In this document: positions 8,832 to 18,452 of the stretch, piece by piece | Layout of the letters: each line of letters starts with the position of its first letter | How positions within the stretch are numbered: the stretch's first letter is position 1 | Source: Chromatocurvus sp964613795 | Lineage (GTDB): Bacteria; Pseudomonadota; Gammaproteobacteria; Pseudomonadales; Halieaceae | Assembly: GCA_964613795.1 (NCBI GenBank) | Contig: CAZTJR010000001.1 | Location: forward strand, 310,001-374,000 | DNA: 64,000 bases | Direction of reading: 5' to 3' | The notes under the pieces: model-generated | What the model was told of the DNA's origin: nothing | The model's input: only the letters and a program-made list of their open reading frames with translations | Databases searched by the model: none | Program-made: the position numbers and the translations under genes

Positions 8832-10028
8832 ATGAACATGTTCCTTATGTCCGGGTTTATTGGTCAAATTCTCGAGCAGTCCTTGAAAGCATGGAGTCGG
8901 GCGTCTGCCGTTTCCGTTTGTCTGCTGACTGGCGTATCAGCGCACGCCACTCTAATGATGCCGGATCTCGGTGTTGCGGGTACGTTCAACGCTTTTGTTC
9001 TGGGCAACATGGAGGGTTATCACTCGGATGTCGAGGGGCGCCTGGCGGTGGGTGGCGATCTTACTCTCGAAAATTATTCCATCGGGTTGCAGCTCAGCAA
9101 CTCGCGGGGGAAACGGGATGATCTGATCGTTGGAGGTAATGCCACGTTCAGGAATGGGCGGATCTACAGCGGTAATGCCGTGGTGGGTGGGGATAACAAT
9201 ATAGATTCTCAATACGACGAGACTGATCCGGATTCCGGCAGCGTGGGTCTGTATCGAGGAGAGCACACTGCCGATCCATCGGGAACGGTAATTGAAAGTG
9301 ATAAGGTTCCGCTGGATTTCGATCAGATCGGTAATGAACTGCTCGCGAAATCCGCCGCATGGGGAGACTGGACCCCGAATGGCACCGTGACCAAGGACGA
9401 ATACGGAAACATTCAATTCACGGGGGAAGGTAAGAGAGCGGTATTCAACTTATGCGACGATGACGGTCAACAGCACGCCCTGTGCGCGAATGGACTGGCT
9501 GACGTGAATAGTTTTCTGTTCGATATACCGCGCTACACGACTGCCATGATCAACGTGTTCAATACTGATGTCACGTTGAGTCAGCTCGGCTTTCACCATA
9601 CGGCAATTGCCAGGCATGGTGAGAACGGTGAGTTGCTGGGTGGGCACAACAAGATGCGTGATAACCAGCCCGATTTCTTCCGCCACAATGGCGAGTTGAC
9701 GAATCGCATTCTGTTCAACTTTGTGAATGCGACCAGCCTCAACATGAATGCCATTGGTTTCAAGGGAAGCCTGCTGGCGCCGAAGGCAGCAGTAAATTTT
9801 TACAATGGACACATTGACGGCAATCTCATCGCCGGATCGTTGACTGCGCCCGATCTTTGGGGCGACTCTCTGGAGTACGCACTGGATGAAAGGTTAACGG
9901 CGGGACAGATCAACAACTACCGCTACATGGATGTCCCCGCACCATCAACGCTGTCAGCGTTTGCCCTCGGCTTGCTGCTGCTGGGTTTTTGGACCCGGCG
10001 CCGCCGTCGTTATGCCTGGCCTGCCTGA
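8832..10028 (+). CDS. Choice-of-anchor A family protein with PEP-CTERM-like sorting tail
   Basis: A 398-residue exported protein. A signal peptide lies within the first about 40 residues (AVSVCLLTGVSAHA). The body shows the choice-of-anchor A pattern: FNAFVLGNMEG, DVEGRLAVGGDLTL, DDLIVGGNATF and later GSLLAPKAAVNFYNGHIDGNLIAGS. The C-terminus has VPAPST, a hydrophobic stretch (FALGLLLLGFW) and a run of arginines, i.e. a PEP-CTERM tripartite signal with PAP instead of PEP. Such proteins are probably processed by exosortase and placed on the cell surface or in exopolymer. The gene is flanked by unrelated genes; no exosortase is in the window. Confidence 0.85.
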   Translation: MNMFLMSGFIGQILEQSLKAWSRASAVSVCLLTGVSAHATLMMPDLGVAGTFNAFVLGNMEGYHSDVEGRLAVGGDLTLENYSIGLQLSNSRGKRDDLIVGGNATFRNGRIYSGNAVVGGDNNIDSQYDETDPDSGSVGLYRGEHTADPSGTVIESDKVPLDFDQIGNELLAKSAAWGDWTPNGTVTKDEYGNIQFTGEGKRAVFNLCDDDGQQHALCANGLADVNSFLFDIPRYTTAMINVFNTDVTLSQLGFHHTAIARHGENGELLGGHNKMRDNQPDFFRHNGELTNRILFNFVNATSLNMNAIGFKGSLLAPKAAVNFYNGHIDGNLIAGSLTAPDLWGDSLEYALDERLTAGQINNYRYMDVPAPSTLSAFALGLLLLGFWTRRRRRYAWPA

Positions 10029-10091
10029 AAGACTGCCGCCTGGCATTACGGTTATCGGCAATCCATCGCAACAGGCCGGCGTCAGAACGCG

Positions 10092-10955
10092 CTAGCGCAG
10101 GAGCAAGGTCGGTACCCGCGCCGATCGCAGCAGGTCAGATGTCTTGCTGCCCAGCAGCAGCGTGCGTAGCGGTGAGTGGCTGTAAGCGCCCATAATGAGC
10201 ATGTCGATGCTGTTGTCCATCACCTGCCTGCCGATGATGCGCTCGGCATCCCCTGGGAGCAGCGTGGTGGTGGCATCCAGCCCGGCCTCTGTCAGCGTGC
10301 GTCCCGCCCACTCAAGCTGCTTCCCCGAGTCCTTGTTTTCCTTGCCGGACATCAGCAGTTGAATCGGCATGCCGCGGAACATCCTGCTGGCGGCGATGGT
10401 CTGAACGCCGCGGCGGGTAATGCTGCCTCCGTCAAAGGCGAACAGGGCGCGCTTCGGCTCGGTGAAATTGTCGGTGACCGCGAGTATCGGCTTGCGCAGG
10501 GCGCGTACCACGCGCTCCACGTTACGCCCGAGGTCGCGCTGGGTCGCCTCGGCAGAGCGGCCTCGCCGGCCAAGGACGAACAGGCACACGTCATCCTGCT
10601 GGTCCGTCAGCGTGCTCTCGATCTCGCCCAGGCGCTGGCGCATGTCGGGTTCGACAACACCGGCGGTCATCGCCCGTTCACGCAGCCGGTTGAGGAACAT
10701 GCGGCCGCGCTCGCGGGCCTCCTTGCTGCGCGATTCATCCTGCTCGGACAGATCCTGCAGTAGCTGCGTCTGCGCCCCGAGACCGATGGCACCACTGTGG
10801 TCGGTGCTGGTGGCTATCTCGGGGTGGCGGTCAATGACATGCAGCAGTTCCAGTGGCGCTTCGATGCGACGTGCGGCCCAGGCGGCGTAATCGGTGACAT
10901 GGTCGGCAAAATGCGACTGGTCGACACAGGCGAGGACTTTTTCCTCAATCTTCAT
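10092..10955 (-). CDS. Tandem-domain universal stress protein
   Basis: A 287-residue protein with two UspA folds. The first starts at EEKVLACVDQS and the second near residue 160 (PKRALFAFDGGSITRRG), ending in the nucleotide-loop-like MGAYSHSPLRTLLLGSKTSDLLRSARVPTLLLR. The G-2x-G-9x-G(S/T) loop is recognisable in the second half. It begins 11 nt after the stop of the SulP gene and is very probably cotranscribed with it, as often happens for USPs paired with transporters. Confidence 0.9.
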   Translation of the reverse strand: MKIEEKVLACVDQSHFADHVTDYAAWAARRIEAPLELLHVIDRHPEIATSTDHSGAIGLGAQTQLLQDLSEQDESRSKEARERGRMFLNRLRERAMTAGVVEPDMRQRLGEIESTLTDQQDDVCLFVLGRRGRSAEATQRDLGRNVERVVRALRKPILAVTDNFTEPKRALFAFDGGSITRRGVQTIAASRMFRGMPIQLLMSGKENKDSGKQLEWAGRTLTEAGLDATTTLLPGDAERIIGRQVMDNSIDMLIMGAYSHSPLRTLLLGSKTSDLLRSARVPTLLLR

Positions 10956-10966
10956 TGCGACCTCCC

Positions 10967-12442
10967 TCAGTGGCTCATCATCATGTCTTCGGCGCCGTCC
11001 TTGTCATGGATGGCGAACTTGTCGACCAGCGTCGAACTGGCCTCGTTCAGGCCTATCACCTCGACGTCGGTACCTTCGCGTCGGAACTTGATCACTACCT
11101 TGTCCAGCGCACTGACCGCCGTGATATCCCAGAAGTGCGCCCGACTTACATCAATCACTACTTTCTCAATCACCTCCTTGAAGTCGAAGGAGGCATTGAA
11201 GCGGTCTGCCGAGGCGAAGAACACCTGACCCACCACGTGATAGGTGCGTACGCGCCCTTCGTTTTCGGAGTGCGAGCGGATAACGAGAATCTGACCGACC
11301 TTGTGGGCAAAGAAGAAACCGGACAGCAGTACGCCCGTGAGCACGCCTTTGGCGAGGTCATGCGTGGCTACCGTCACAACTACCGTGGATAGCATGACAA
11401 CGCTGGAGCTTTTCGGGTTCACGGTCAGTTCTCGAATGGACTGCCAGTTCAGCGTGCCGATCGACACCATGATCATGACGGCGACCAGCGCCGCCATCGG
11501 GATCTGTGCGACCCAGTCGCCGGCAAGCATGAGCATGGCAAGGAGGAAGATGCCGGCAGAGAAGGATGACAGGCGCCCGCGGCCCCCGGATTTGATGTTG
11601 ATCACCGACTGGCCAATCATGGCGCAGCCGGCCATGCCGCCGATAAAACCGGAGGTGATGTTGGCTACGCCCTGGCCAACGCACTCGCGGTTCTTGTCGC
11701 TGCCGGTGTCGGTGAGGTCATCGATCAGCGAGGCTGTCATCAGCGATTCCAGCAGACCGACCACGGTAAGCGTCGCGGCCACCGGGAAGATAATCTGCAG
11801 CGTCTCGAAGTTAAGGGGTACGTCAGGCAGCAGGAATACCGGCAGGCTGTCCGGCAGGTCCCCCATGTCGCCCACCGTGCGAATATCCAGCCCCAGAGAC
11901 ATGGCAATGGCGGTCAGCACCACGATCGCAATCAGCGGTGACGGCACGGCCTTGGTGAGGTAGGGAAACAGATAGATAATGCCCAGGCCTCCGGCGGTCA
12001 TCGCATAGACATGCCAGGTGACGCCGGTGAGTTCCGGTATCTGTGCCATGAAAATCAGTATCGCCAGCGCATTGACGAAACCGGTAATCACCGAGCGCGA
12101 GACGAATCGCATCAGGGTGCCGAGGCGGATCCAGCCGGCGATGATCTGCAGAATGCCGGTGAGGACGGTTGCCGCAAGCAGGTACTGCAGGCCGTGCTCT
12201 TTCACCAGCATGACCATGAGCAGTGCCATGGCGCCGGTGGCGGCGGAGATCATGCCCGGCCGCCCGCCGGTGATGGCCGTTATTGTGGCGATACAGAACG
12301 ACGCATAGAGGCCGACCTTGGGGTCAACGCCGGCGATGATCGAGAACGCGATGGCTTCGGGAATCAGTGCGAGCGCCACAACCAGCCCCGCGAGCAGGTC
12401 GTTGCGTACGTTGGACAGCCATTCCTGTTTGAGGGTGTTCAT
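10967..12442 (-). CDS. SulP-family anion transporter with STAS domain
   Basis: A 491-residue inner-membrane protein. The N-terminus NDLLAGLVVALALIPEAIAFS is the SulP signature, many hydrophobic segments follow, and residues from about 385 on form a STAS domain (VVIDVSRAHFWDITAVSALDKVV). The family carries sulfate, bicarbonate or other anions, some with Na+; sequence alone does not decide. I start at MNTLKQEW (ATG 12442, AGAGGAAA upstream), because the 52 residues before it look non-coding. Operon partner: the universal stress protein downstream. Confidence 0.9.
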   Translation of the reverse strand: MNTLKQEWLSNVRNDLLAGLVVALALIPEAIAFSIIAGVDPKVGLYASFCIATITAITGGRPGMISAATGAMALLMVMLVKEHGLQYLLAATVLTGILQIIAGWIRLGTLMRFVSRSVITGFVNALAILIFMAQIPELTGVTWHVYAMTAGGLGIIYLFPYLTKAVPSPLIAIVVLTAIAMSLGLDIRTVGDMGDLPDSLPVFLLPDVPLNFETLQIIFPVAATLTVVGLLESLMTASLIDDLTDTGSDKNRECVGQGVANITSGFIGGMAGCAMIGQSVINIKSGGRGRLSSFSAGIFLLAMLMLAGDWVAQIPMAALVAVMIMVSIGTLNWQSIRELTVNPKSSSVVMLSTVVVTVATHDLAKGVLTGVLLSGFFFAHKVGQILVIRSHSENEGRVRTYHVVGQVFFASADRFNASFDFKEVIEKVVIDVSRAHFWDITAVSALDKVVIKFRREGTDVEVIGLNEASSTLVDKFAIHDKDGAEDMMMSH

Positions 12443-12673
12443 GCCAGGGTTTTCCTCTTCGGATGCCGGGGGTCCCGCTGCTCTGGACACCCAGTGCACA
12501 GGCCCGCGCGTCGGCATTATGGGAGGCGCAATGCAGCGGGTGGAGCACACAGTCCCGCAGCAATGTGGCCCATGCGCGGTAGACGCCACGGCGCGCAAAA
12601 AAAGCGGCGAATACTAGCATGAAGACGCCTGGGGTAACAGGGAGAATTAGCGATGCGCCGGCCTGAAGGCGCG

Positions 12674-13882
12674 CTATCTTGCCAGATGGGCAAGCAGCTC
12701 GATGTGCGGGGTATGCGGAAACTGGTCCAGTGGCTGCAGCGTGTTGACGCTGAAACCGGCCGCAAGGAAGCGCGAGGTATCCCGGGTAAAGGTGGCCAGA
12801 TCACAGGAGATGTAAAAAATGTGGCGCAAGCGTCGACCGTACCTTAACAGTGAGTCGATGTGCCTGAGACCGTCTCTCGGCGGATCCAGCACCAGGACAG
12901 TCGTCTGTTTCAGCGGAATGCGCAGTCTGTCGAGGGCCTGTTCTGCATACAGATTATGTGCGATGGCGGTCACGCCGGGCAGATTACGTGCGGCCAGCGT
13001 GGCAATCGCGTCCTCCGCGCTGTCGACGGCGCTAATGCGGCTGAAGCCCAGCTGCGCCATTACTGCCGTAAAGTTGCCGTCCCCGCAAAACAGCTCCATG
13101 ACCGGCTCGTTCCGGTCGAGGGGCTGCAGCGCGGTTGATAGCCATTCCTGCATGCGTTGGTTCTGTGCCGTGTTGCCCTGGCGGAAAGGGCGACGCTGGT
13201 TGGGGACAACGTTTGCCGCGCTCAGCTGCTCGTCGATATCGAGACTTGTCCACAGCTGCTTGCGCGGCGGCTTCCACGCTGGTTCCGGCAATCGCCGAAG
13301 GAGAGCCTGCAGGGTATCCCGGTTGGGCGCCGTCAGTATGGGGCAGTCATTGATCGGGACCAGGGTATTTGATCCGGCAGCGACATAGCCCAGTTGCTGT
13401 CCGTCTGTTTTGAACTGGGCGCGATTGCGATAGCCGTAGTGTTGCGGCGAGGGCCACAGCGCTTGTACCGCATCACTGGCGTCAAGTGGCTGCATGGCGG
13501 CGCTCACGCGCGCCTCCTTGACTGCGCATTGGGTGGAGTAATCGACGAACTGCCAGGGGCAGCCACCGCAATCCCCGGCGCCAACGCCATGGTGCGGGCA
13601 ATCTGGCGTGATGCGGTGTGGCGAGGCCTCGATGAGCTGCACAAGCCTGGCCTGGCCCGAGCGGCCCTTCAGGCCGGTAACCCGGAACCGTCCCTGTTCG
13701 CCCGGCCACACGCCGGGAATGAAGAATATGCGTCCGTTCGGGTGTTCCACGACACCGCTGCCAGCGGCGCTGACATCGCGCACAGTGCCGATGAATTCAT
13801 CGCCTGTGCGGACGCCGCCAGTATCCGATGGCGATTCATGAGACGGTGACTGGCGTGCTCGGGCGGGCCGCTTCCTGCGCAT
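12674..13882 (-). CDS. TrmA/RlmD-family RNA (uracil-5-)-methyltransferase
   Basis: A 402-residue protein in three parts: an N-terminal TRAM domain (residues 25-85), an iron-sulfur segment with a C-x8-C-x2-C spacing (CPHHGVGAGDCGGC), and a Rossmann methyltransferase (VMELFCGDGNFTAVMA, VLVLDPPRDG). The catalytic cysteine sits in FYISCDLATFTRD. It fits enzymes that form 5-methyluridine in 23S rRNA (RlmC/RlmD) or tRNA; at 402 aa it is slightly shorter than typical RlmD, so I give no exact symbol. It is monocistronic, 10 nt upstream of the AttH gene's end on the same strand. Confidence 0.85.
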   Translation of the reverse strand: MRRKRPARARQSPSHESPSDTGGVRTGDEFIGTVRDVSAAGSGVVEHPNGRIFFIPGVWPGEQGRFRVTGLKGRSGQARLVQLIEASPHRITPDCPHHGVGAGDCGGCPWQFVDYSTQCAVKEARVSAAMQPLDASDAVQALWPSPQHYGYRNRAQFKTDGQQLGYVAAGSNTLVPINDCPILTAPNRDTLQALLRRLPEPAWKPPRKQLWTSLDIDEQLSAANVVPNQRRPFRQGNTAQNQRMQEWLSTALQPLDRNEPVMELFCGDGNFTAVMAQLGFSRISAVDSAEDAIATLAARNLPGVTAIAHNLYAEQALDRLRIPLKQTTVLVLDPPRDGLRHIDSLLRYGRRLRHIFYISCDLATFTRDTSRFLAAGFSVNTLQPLDQFPHTPHIELLAHLAR

Positions 13883-13892
13883 GCGGTACTCC

Positions 13893-15032
13893 TCAGTAAC
13901 CGGTCATTTCGAGATAGCCGCGGCCCAGATGCTGGCCGGTTGCGGCCGCTTCAATGCGCACGGCGCCTTCCCAGTAGCGTATGCTGGTGCTCATCTCCTG
14001 ATCGTCCAGCAGGGCCTCGATGCGCAGTGTGGGAGAGCGGCCGTTGGTGTCCAGTGTCCACGCCACGGGATAGCGACGACCGGAATCGCTGGTCCAGAAA
14101 CGTTCTTCGCGCAGGCTGAAATCGTTTGCCTGCAGTGTCTCGGACACGCCCTGCGCGTCGACCCAGGCGCCGGCACTGTGCTCATCCTTAGTGCCATCCT
14201 TTTTTCGCAGGCGATAGACCATGAGATCCTCGCCGCTGTCGAGCTGCAGGGAGAACCAGTCCCAGCCGGCCTGCTCGTCCCCCAGGGCACTGGTGCTCCA
14301 CTCCCTGTCCAGCCAGCTCATGCCAGAGACAGCGCGGGTGTCGTCGTCGATGCGGACCTCGCCGCGCGTGGCGAGGCGGGTGATCGAGTAGTAATAGGAC
14401 GCATTGCCAGGCGCGGCGCCTTTCTGGCTGAGGCCCTTATCGCCCTGGAGAATGGCTTCCCGGATGGGGTCAACGCTCAACTGCAGCGCGAAGTTCCCGG
14501 CATCGACATCAATGGTCCAGGGGAAGCTGCCGTCTGCATCGCCGCGGATCTGCCAGTCTTCCAGCCAGACACGGAAGGGCTGCATTGATTGCCCGGCGAG
14601 ACCGACGGCACCGCGCGCATAGCGCTCGGCGTGGCGGTGATCGGCATTGGTGATGTCGGTGACGGCAACATGTCCCATCCACACCTGATGCGTCGCCCAG
14701 GCCGACTCACTCTCAGGAGTGCCCGGCGCCAGCGCAATGCGAAACAGCGTCAGCTGATAGCCGAAGCGATCACCATTCGCTGCCTCCAGATTGCCGGTGA
14801 GATACCACCACTCATTACGAAAATCGGGATGGGCCGCATGATCGTCGGGAAACACGAAGCGCCGTGGGCTGTCCGCCCGGGTAAAGCCCGTTGCCGCAAT
14901 GCCGCCAAGGGCATCGCCGACCGCCATTGAGTCCTCCGTCGTTCTGTTGTCGCAGGCGGCAATCAATGCTGTCAGCAGCAGGCCTGTCAACAAGGCCGGC
15001 AACCTGGCAAGACGTGGTGTATGACGGCACAT
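13893..15032 (-). CDS. AttH/CrtC-like lipocalin lipoprotein of an ABC transporter operon
   Basis: A 379-residue lipoprotein. The leader ends with the lipobox-like LTALIAAC. The body has FRNEWWYLTGNLEAANGDRFGYQLTLFR, the hallmark of the AttH family, distantly related to the carotenoid hydratase CrtC; GMSWLDREWSTSALGDEQAGWDWFSLQLDSG is a second hallmark. ATG 15032 overlaps the permease stop as TGATG and has AGG upstream; GTG 15035 is possible. It is the last gene of a three-gene operon (ATPase, permease, lipoprotein). The transported or processed substrate is unknown. Confidence 0.82.
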   Translation of the reverse strand: MCRHTPRLARLPALLTGLLLTALIAACDNRTTEDSMAVGDALGGIAATGFTRADSPRRFVFPDDHAAHPDFRNEWWYLTGNLEAANGDRFGYQLTLFRIALAPGTPESESAWATHQVWMGHVAVTDITNADHRHAERYARGAVGLAGQSMQPFRVWLEDWQIRGDADGSFPWTIDVDAGNFALQLSVDPIREAILQGDKGLSQKGAAPGNASYYYSITRLATRGEVRIDDDTRAVSGMSWLDREWSTSALGDEQAGWDWFSLQLDSGEDLMVYRLRKKDGTKDEHSAGAWVDAQGVSETLQANDFSLREERFWTSDSGRRYPVAWTLDTNGRSPTLRIEALLDDQEMSTSIRYWEGAVRIEAAATGQHLGRGYLEMTGY

Positions 15033-17548
15033 CACAAGCCTGCCAGCCGGTCGCGCAGAGATGCCGTGCCGATGCGCCGGGTGGGGTAAAGGGCGGCGAG
15101 CAGTGCCGCGACGACGGACAGCAGCACCGCTTCCAGCGCGATAGCGGGGAAGAAATGGCTCTGCATGGTCCAGCCGAAGGAGCGTCGGTTGATGACGTCG
15201 ATGAGAATCTCCGAAAGCACCCAGCCCAGTGGAATAGACAGCAGTCCGGCCAGCAGGCCGACGAGCGTTGCCTGGCTCAGCACCAGACGCTGCAGCTGGC
15301 CCGGCGTCATGCCGGTGGCGCGAAGCACGGCGAACTCGCGTCCCTTTTCCAGAAACAGCGCCATGAGCGCGCTGAAGACGCCGATAAAGGCCACCAGTAT
15401 GACCAGGACTTTCAGCACATCAGTAATCACGAAGGTGCGGTCAAAAATCGCCAGTGAGCTGTCGCGGATCGCCCGGTTAGAGGTGATCTCGGCATGCCCC
15501 GGTAATAGCTCTGCCAGTGCCTGCATGGCGTTGACCACGTCCTCGATGCTGGCATCCTCGGCGAGCGAGATGCCCAGATTGCTGATGTCGCGGTCCGGCC
15601 AGTGACGCTCGTAGAGCACACGGGGCAGTACGACCATGCCGCGGGACGAGCTGTAATCGCGGTAGATACCGGCCACGGGCAGTTCAATGTTTCCCGATGT
15701 GACGCTGCGCACGCGGACCCGGTCACCGCTGCTGATGTTCTGGCGATAGGCGAGGGGTTCCGAGACGATCAATGCCCTGCCCCCGCTGAACGCTTGCCGT
15801 GCGGCCGCGGGGTCGCCGCCGATGAATTCGAAGCCGCGCGCGCTTTGGCCAGCGGAGCCTAGCACAAGCGCGTTGACGCTTTCCCCGTTGATCTGCAGGT
15901 CGAGGTTGATGCCGGTGCTGACGTCGCTGACGCCGGGCACGTTTTTCGCGGCCTTCAGCCAGGCGGCATCGAGGCGGCGCTCGCCCTGGCTGTCGCGGGC
16001 TGCGGACACGTACAGGTCGCTGCCGAGGGTGGTATCCAGCCAGTCGGCGACGCTGGCACGAAAAGAGCCCGTCATGAGGCCGACGCCTACGGTGGCGGAC
16101 ACCGCAATAGCCAGCGCCACCGTTGCCAGGCCAGTGCGGCTGAGAGACGACTGCACGCCGCGCAGGGCGAGCCGCCCGACGCTGCGACGAAACAGCGGCA
16201 GCGGCTCACAGCCGCGCAACAGCAGCAGCATCAGCGGTGGTACGCACAGGCTGTAGCCGACCACGAAAACAAACAGCGCGCTGAAGCCCGCCACAAGCGA
16301 CTGTCCCGATAGCGCAATCAGCACCAGGCTTGCCAGCATTCCCGCAACACCCGCAGACAGCAGCAGCCAGGCTGCACGTCCGTTGGTTTCCTGCTGCGAG
16401 CGTCGTTCGGCTATAACCGGCGCCGCGCGCGCCACGCTGCGTGCGGGTACAAGTGTCGCCGCAAGGACGGCGACCAGAGTGATGGTAATGCTGCGCAGGA
16501 CCGTTGCCGGTGCGATGTCGATCTGCGTCGGTGAGATTTCCACGTAAAGGTCGCTGATAGTGCGTGCGACCAGAACCAATAGGCCTTGACCCAGCACCAT
16601 GCCGAGAGCGACGCCGATGGCGCTGCCGATAACGCCGAGGAGGCCCGCCTCCAGCAGTAGCAGACGGAACAGCTGTCCACCACTTGCGCCGGTCATGCGC
16701 ATGACGGCAAATGCCTGCCGGCGCTGCAGTGCTGCGAAGGTTATGGTGTTATAGACGAGGAACACGCCCACCAGCACCGCCAGCAGGCTCATCGCCGCGA
16801 GGTTCACGCGAAAGGCCTCGGTCATCTCGGCAAAGGTTGCCTGCTGCTGTTGATAGGCTTCCAGCTGCAGGGCAGATGGCAGGCTCTGGTCAAGCGCCGC
16901 CGCCTCTGCGTCAGTGAGCTTCAGCTGTATGCGACTCAGGTGGCCTGTTTTTTCCAGCGCCTCCTGTGCCGTGGCAATGTCTGCGAGGATGCGATCAGCG
17001 AGCCAGCTGCCCGGGACCGGGTCAGTGACGGCGAGGACGCGCAGCCTGACCGTGGCGCCGCTGGCCGTGGCGCTCAGCGTATCGCCTTTGCCGACGCCGA
17101 GGGTTCGGGCCAGGGATTGCGGTATCACCACGCCGCCGGGCTCTGTCAGCAGTGTGCGCAGCGTGTCGCCCTCCAGTCCGGACGGTGCGCTGGCGCCGAG
17201 GTCCATGCCGGTGAGGGCGAACGGGTCGGTGCCGACAAGGGGATGGTTGGCATTCTGTATCCCGATCCGGCCCTCCACCAGCGGCAAGGTACGACGCAGA
17301 CGCCGATCCAGCCGCAGTGTCCGATAGACATCCTCGGCAATGTCGCCATCCACCGCGGTGATTTCATGGGTCATCGGTCCCGAGAGGGCATCGATAGAGC
17401 GGTCGAAGGAGCGGATTGCCGCGCTGTTTGCGACATCCACGGCCACCATGACCGCCGCGCCCAGGGCGATGCTGAGTAGCGTCAGGCCAAGCTGCCATGG
17501 ATGGCGAATGAAGAATCGTCGGCTGGCGCGCAGCAGCAGTGGACTCAT
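15032..17548 (-). CDS. ABC transporter permease, FtsX/MacB type, double module
   Basis: An 838-residue permease with an N-terminal membrane helix (WQLGLTLLSIALGAAVMVAVDVANS), a large periplasmic domain, two FtsX-like membrane blocks (AAMSLLAVLVGVFLVYNTITF and the C-terminal LKVLVILVAFIGVFSALMALF), and a second periplasmic domain between them. This is the architecture of ABC permeases that act on the outer membrane or lipoproteins rather than import nutrients. Its stop overlaps the AttH lipoprotein start, and its start overlaps the ATPase stop by 4 nt. Confidence 0.9.
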   Translation of the reverse strand: MSPLLLRASRRFFIRHPWQLGLTLLSIALGAAVMVAVDVANSAAIRSFDRSIDALSGPMTHEITAVDGDIAEDVYRTLRLDRRLRRTLPLVEGRIGIQNANHPLVGTDPFALTGMDLGASAPSGLEGDTLRTLLTEPGGVVIPQSLARTLGVGKGDTLSATASGATVRLRVLAVTDPVPGSWLADRILADIATAQEALEKTGHLSRIQLKLTDAEAAALDQSLPSALQLEAYQQQQATFAEMTEAFRVNLAAMSLLAVLVGVFLVYNTITFAALQRRQAFAVMRMTGASGGQLFRLLLLEAGLLGVIGSAIGVALGMVLGQGLLVLVARTISDLYVEISPTQIDIAPATVLRSITITLVAVLAATLVPARSVARAAPVIAERRSQQETNGRAAWLLLSAGVAGMLASLVLIALSGQSLVAGFSALFVFVVGYSLCVPPLMLLLLRGCEPLPLFRRSVGRLALRGVQSSLSRTGLATVALAIAVSATVGVGLMTGSFRASVADWLDTTLGSDLYVSAARDSQGERRLDAAWLKAAKNVPGVSDVSTGINLDLQINGESVNALVLGSAGQSARGFEFIGGDPAAARQAFSGGRALIVSEPLAYRQNISSGDRVRVRSVTSGNIELPVAGIYRDYSSSRGMVVLPRVLYERHWPDRDISNLGISLAEDASIEDVVNAMQALAELLPGHAEITSNRAIRDSSLAIFDRTFVITDVLKVLVILVAFIGVFSALMALFLEKGREFAVLRATGMTPGQLQRLVLSQATLVGLLAGLLSIPLGWVLSEILIDVINRRSFGWTMQSHFFPAIALEAVLLSVVAALLAALYPTRRIGTASLRDRLAGL

Positions 17549-18237
17549 GCCTGCCGCTCGTCGCTATCAGTGCGTAGCTGCCCGTCCTCCAGCACCAGTA
17601 CGCGATCGGCCCGCGCGGCGACGGCATCGCTGTGAGTCACCACGAGCAATGCCTGCTGTCGTTGGCCGGCGCGGTTGAACAGGAGGTCCAGCACCCGCTC
17701 GCCGGTCTGGGCATCCAGGCTGCCGGTAGGCTCGTCGGCCAGTATCAGGGCCGGCCTGTGTATCAGCGCTCGGGCAATGGCAACGCGCTGCTGTTCTCCG
17801 CCGGACAGCAGATCGGGGAAGCTATCGCCGCGCCCGGCGAGGCCCACGGCGTCCAGCCATCCCAGTACCTCGGTATCCTGTGTCTGTCGCGATACGCCGG
17901 CGAGGTCCAGCGGCAGGGCGATATTCTCGGCGGCGGTCAGTGTCGGTACGAGATTGAAGCGCTGGTAGATGTAGCCGATGTGTCGTCGGCGGAAATGGGT
18001 GAGCGCCGGCTCCCGGAGCAGACCCATGGATTCGCCGTTCAGCTGTACCTGTCCGGACGTCGGATGGTCAATGCCGCCGAGCAGATTGAGCAGCGTCGAC
18101 TTGCCCGAGCCGCTGCGGCCCAGAAGCGCCACGCGCTCGCCAGCGGCAATCGCCACGGAGACGCCGTGGAGCACGGTGTGGGACTGTCCCGCCTCCCCGT
18201 AGGCGTAGGCGAGGTTGCTGGCCTTTATAAGCATCAT
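17545..18237 (-). CDS. ABC transporter ATP-binding protein (LolD/MacB type)
   Basis: A 230-residue ATPase with Walker A GRSGSGKST, the Q-loop region YIYQRFNLVP, signature LLSGGEQQRVAIARAL, Walker B ALILADEPTGSLD and H-loop VVTHS. The LSGGEQQRVAIARA form and the DEPTGSLD variant are typical of the LolD/MacB/FtsE branch. It starts the operon with the FtsX-type permease and AttH lipoprotein. ATG at 18237 or 18234 are equivalent choices. Confidence 0.92.
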   Translation of the reverse strand: MMLIKASNLAYAYGEAGQSHTVLHGVSVAIAAGERVALLGRSGSGKSTLLNLLGGIDHPTSGQVQLNGESMGLLREPALTHFRRRHIGYIYQRFNLVPTLTAAENIALPLDLAGVSRQTQDTEVLGWLDAVGLAGRGDSFPDLLSGGEQQRVAIARALIHRPALILADEPTGSLDAQTGERVLDLLFNRAGQRQQALLVVTHSDAVAARADRVLVLEDGQLRTDSDERQA

Positions 18238-18343
18238 GCGTGTATCGCGTCAGGATCCAGAGGCAATGGTACTGGGTTTTTCTGCGAAACGTTGCCATGG
18301 CCGGGCACCACGGTCTGGTAGCGGTGCGTGCACGCAGGCTGTT

Positions 18344-18361
18344 GGGTGTCGTCTGACACCC
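18344..18361. repeat. Short inverted repeat in divergent intergenic region
   Basis: GGGTGTC and GACACCC flank a 4-base loop between the divergent ABC ATPase and BCCT genes. It could be an operator or a small hairpin; there is no direct evidence for either. Confidence 0.4.
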
Positions 18362-18452
18362 GGTGGGCAGCACGACGGTATCGGCCAGAATCGCCGCATG
18401 GGGGAAAAACCGCTATCGTGGGCGCCGGTTTGTAACGAAGAGCATCTCGCAT

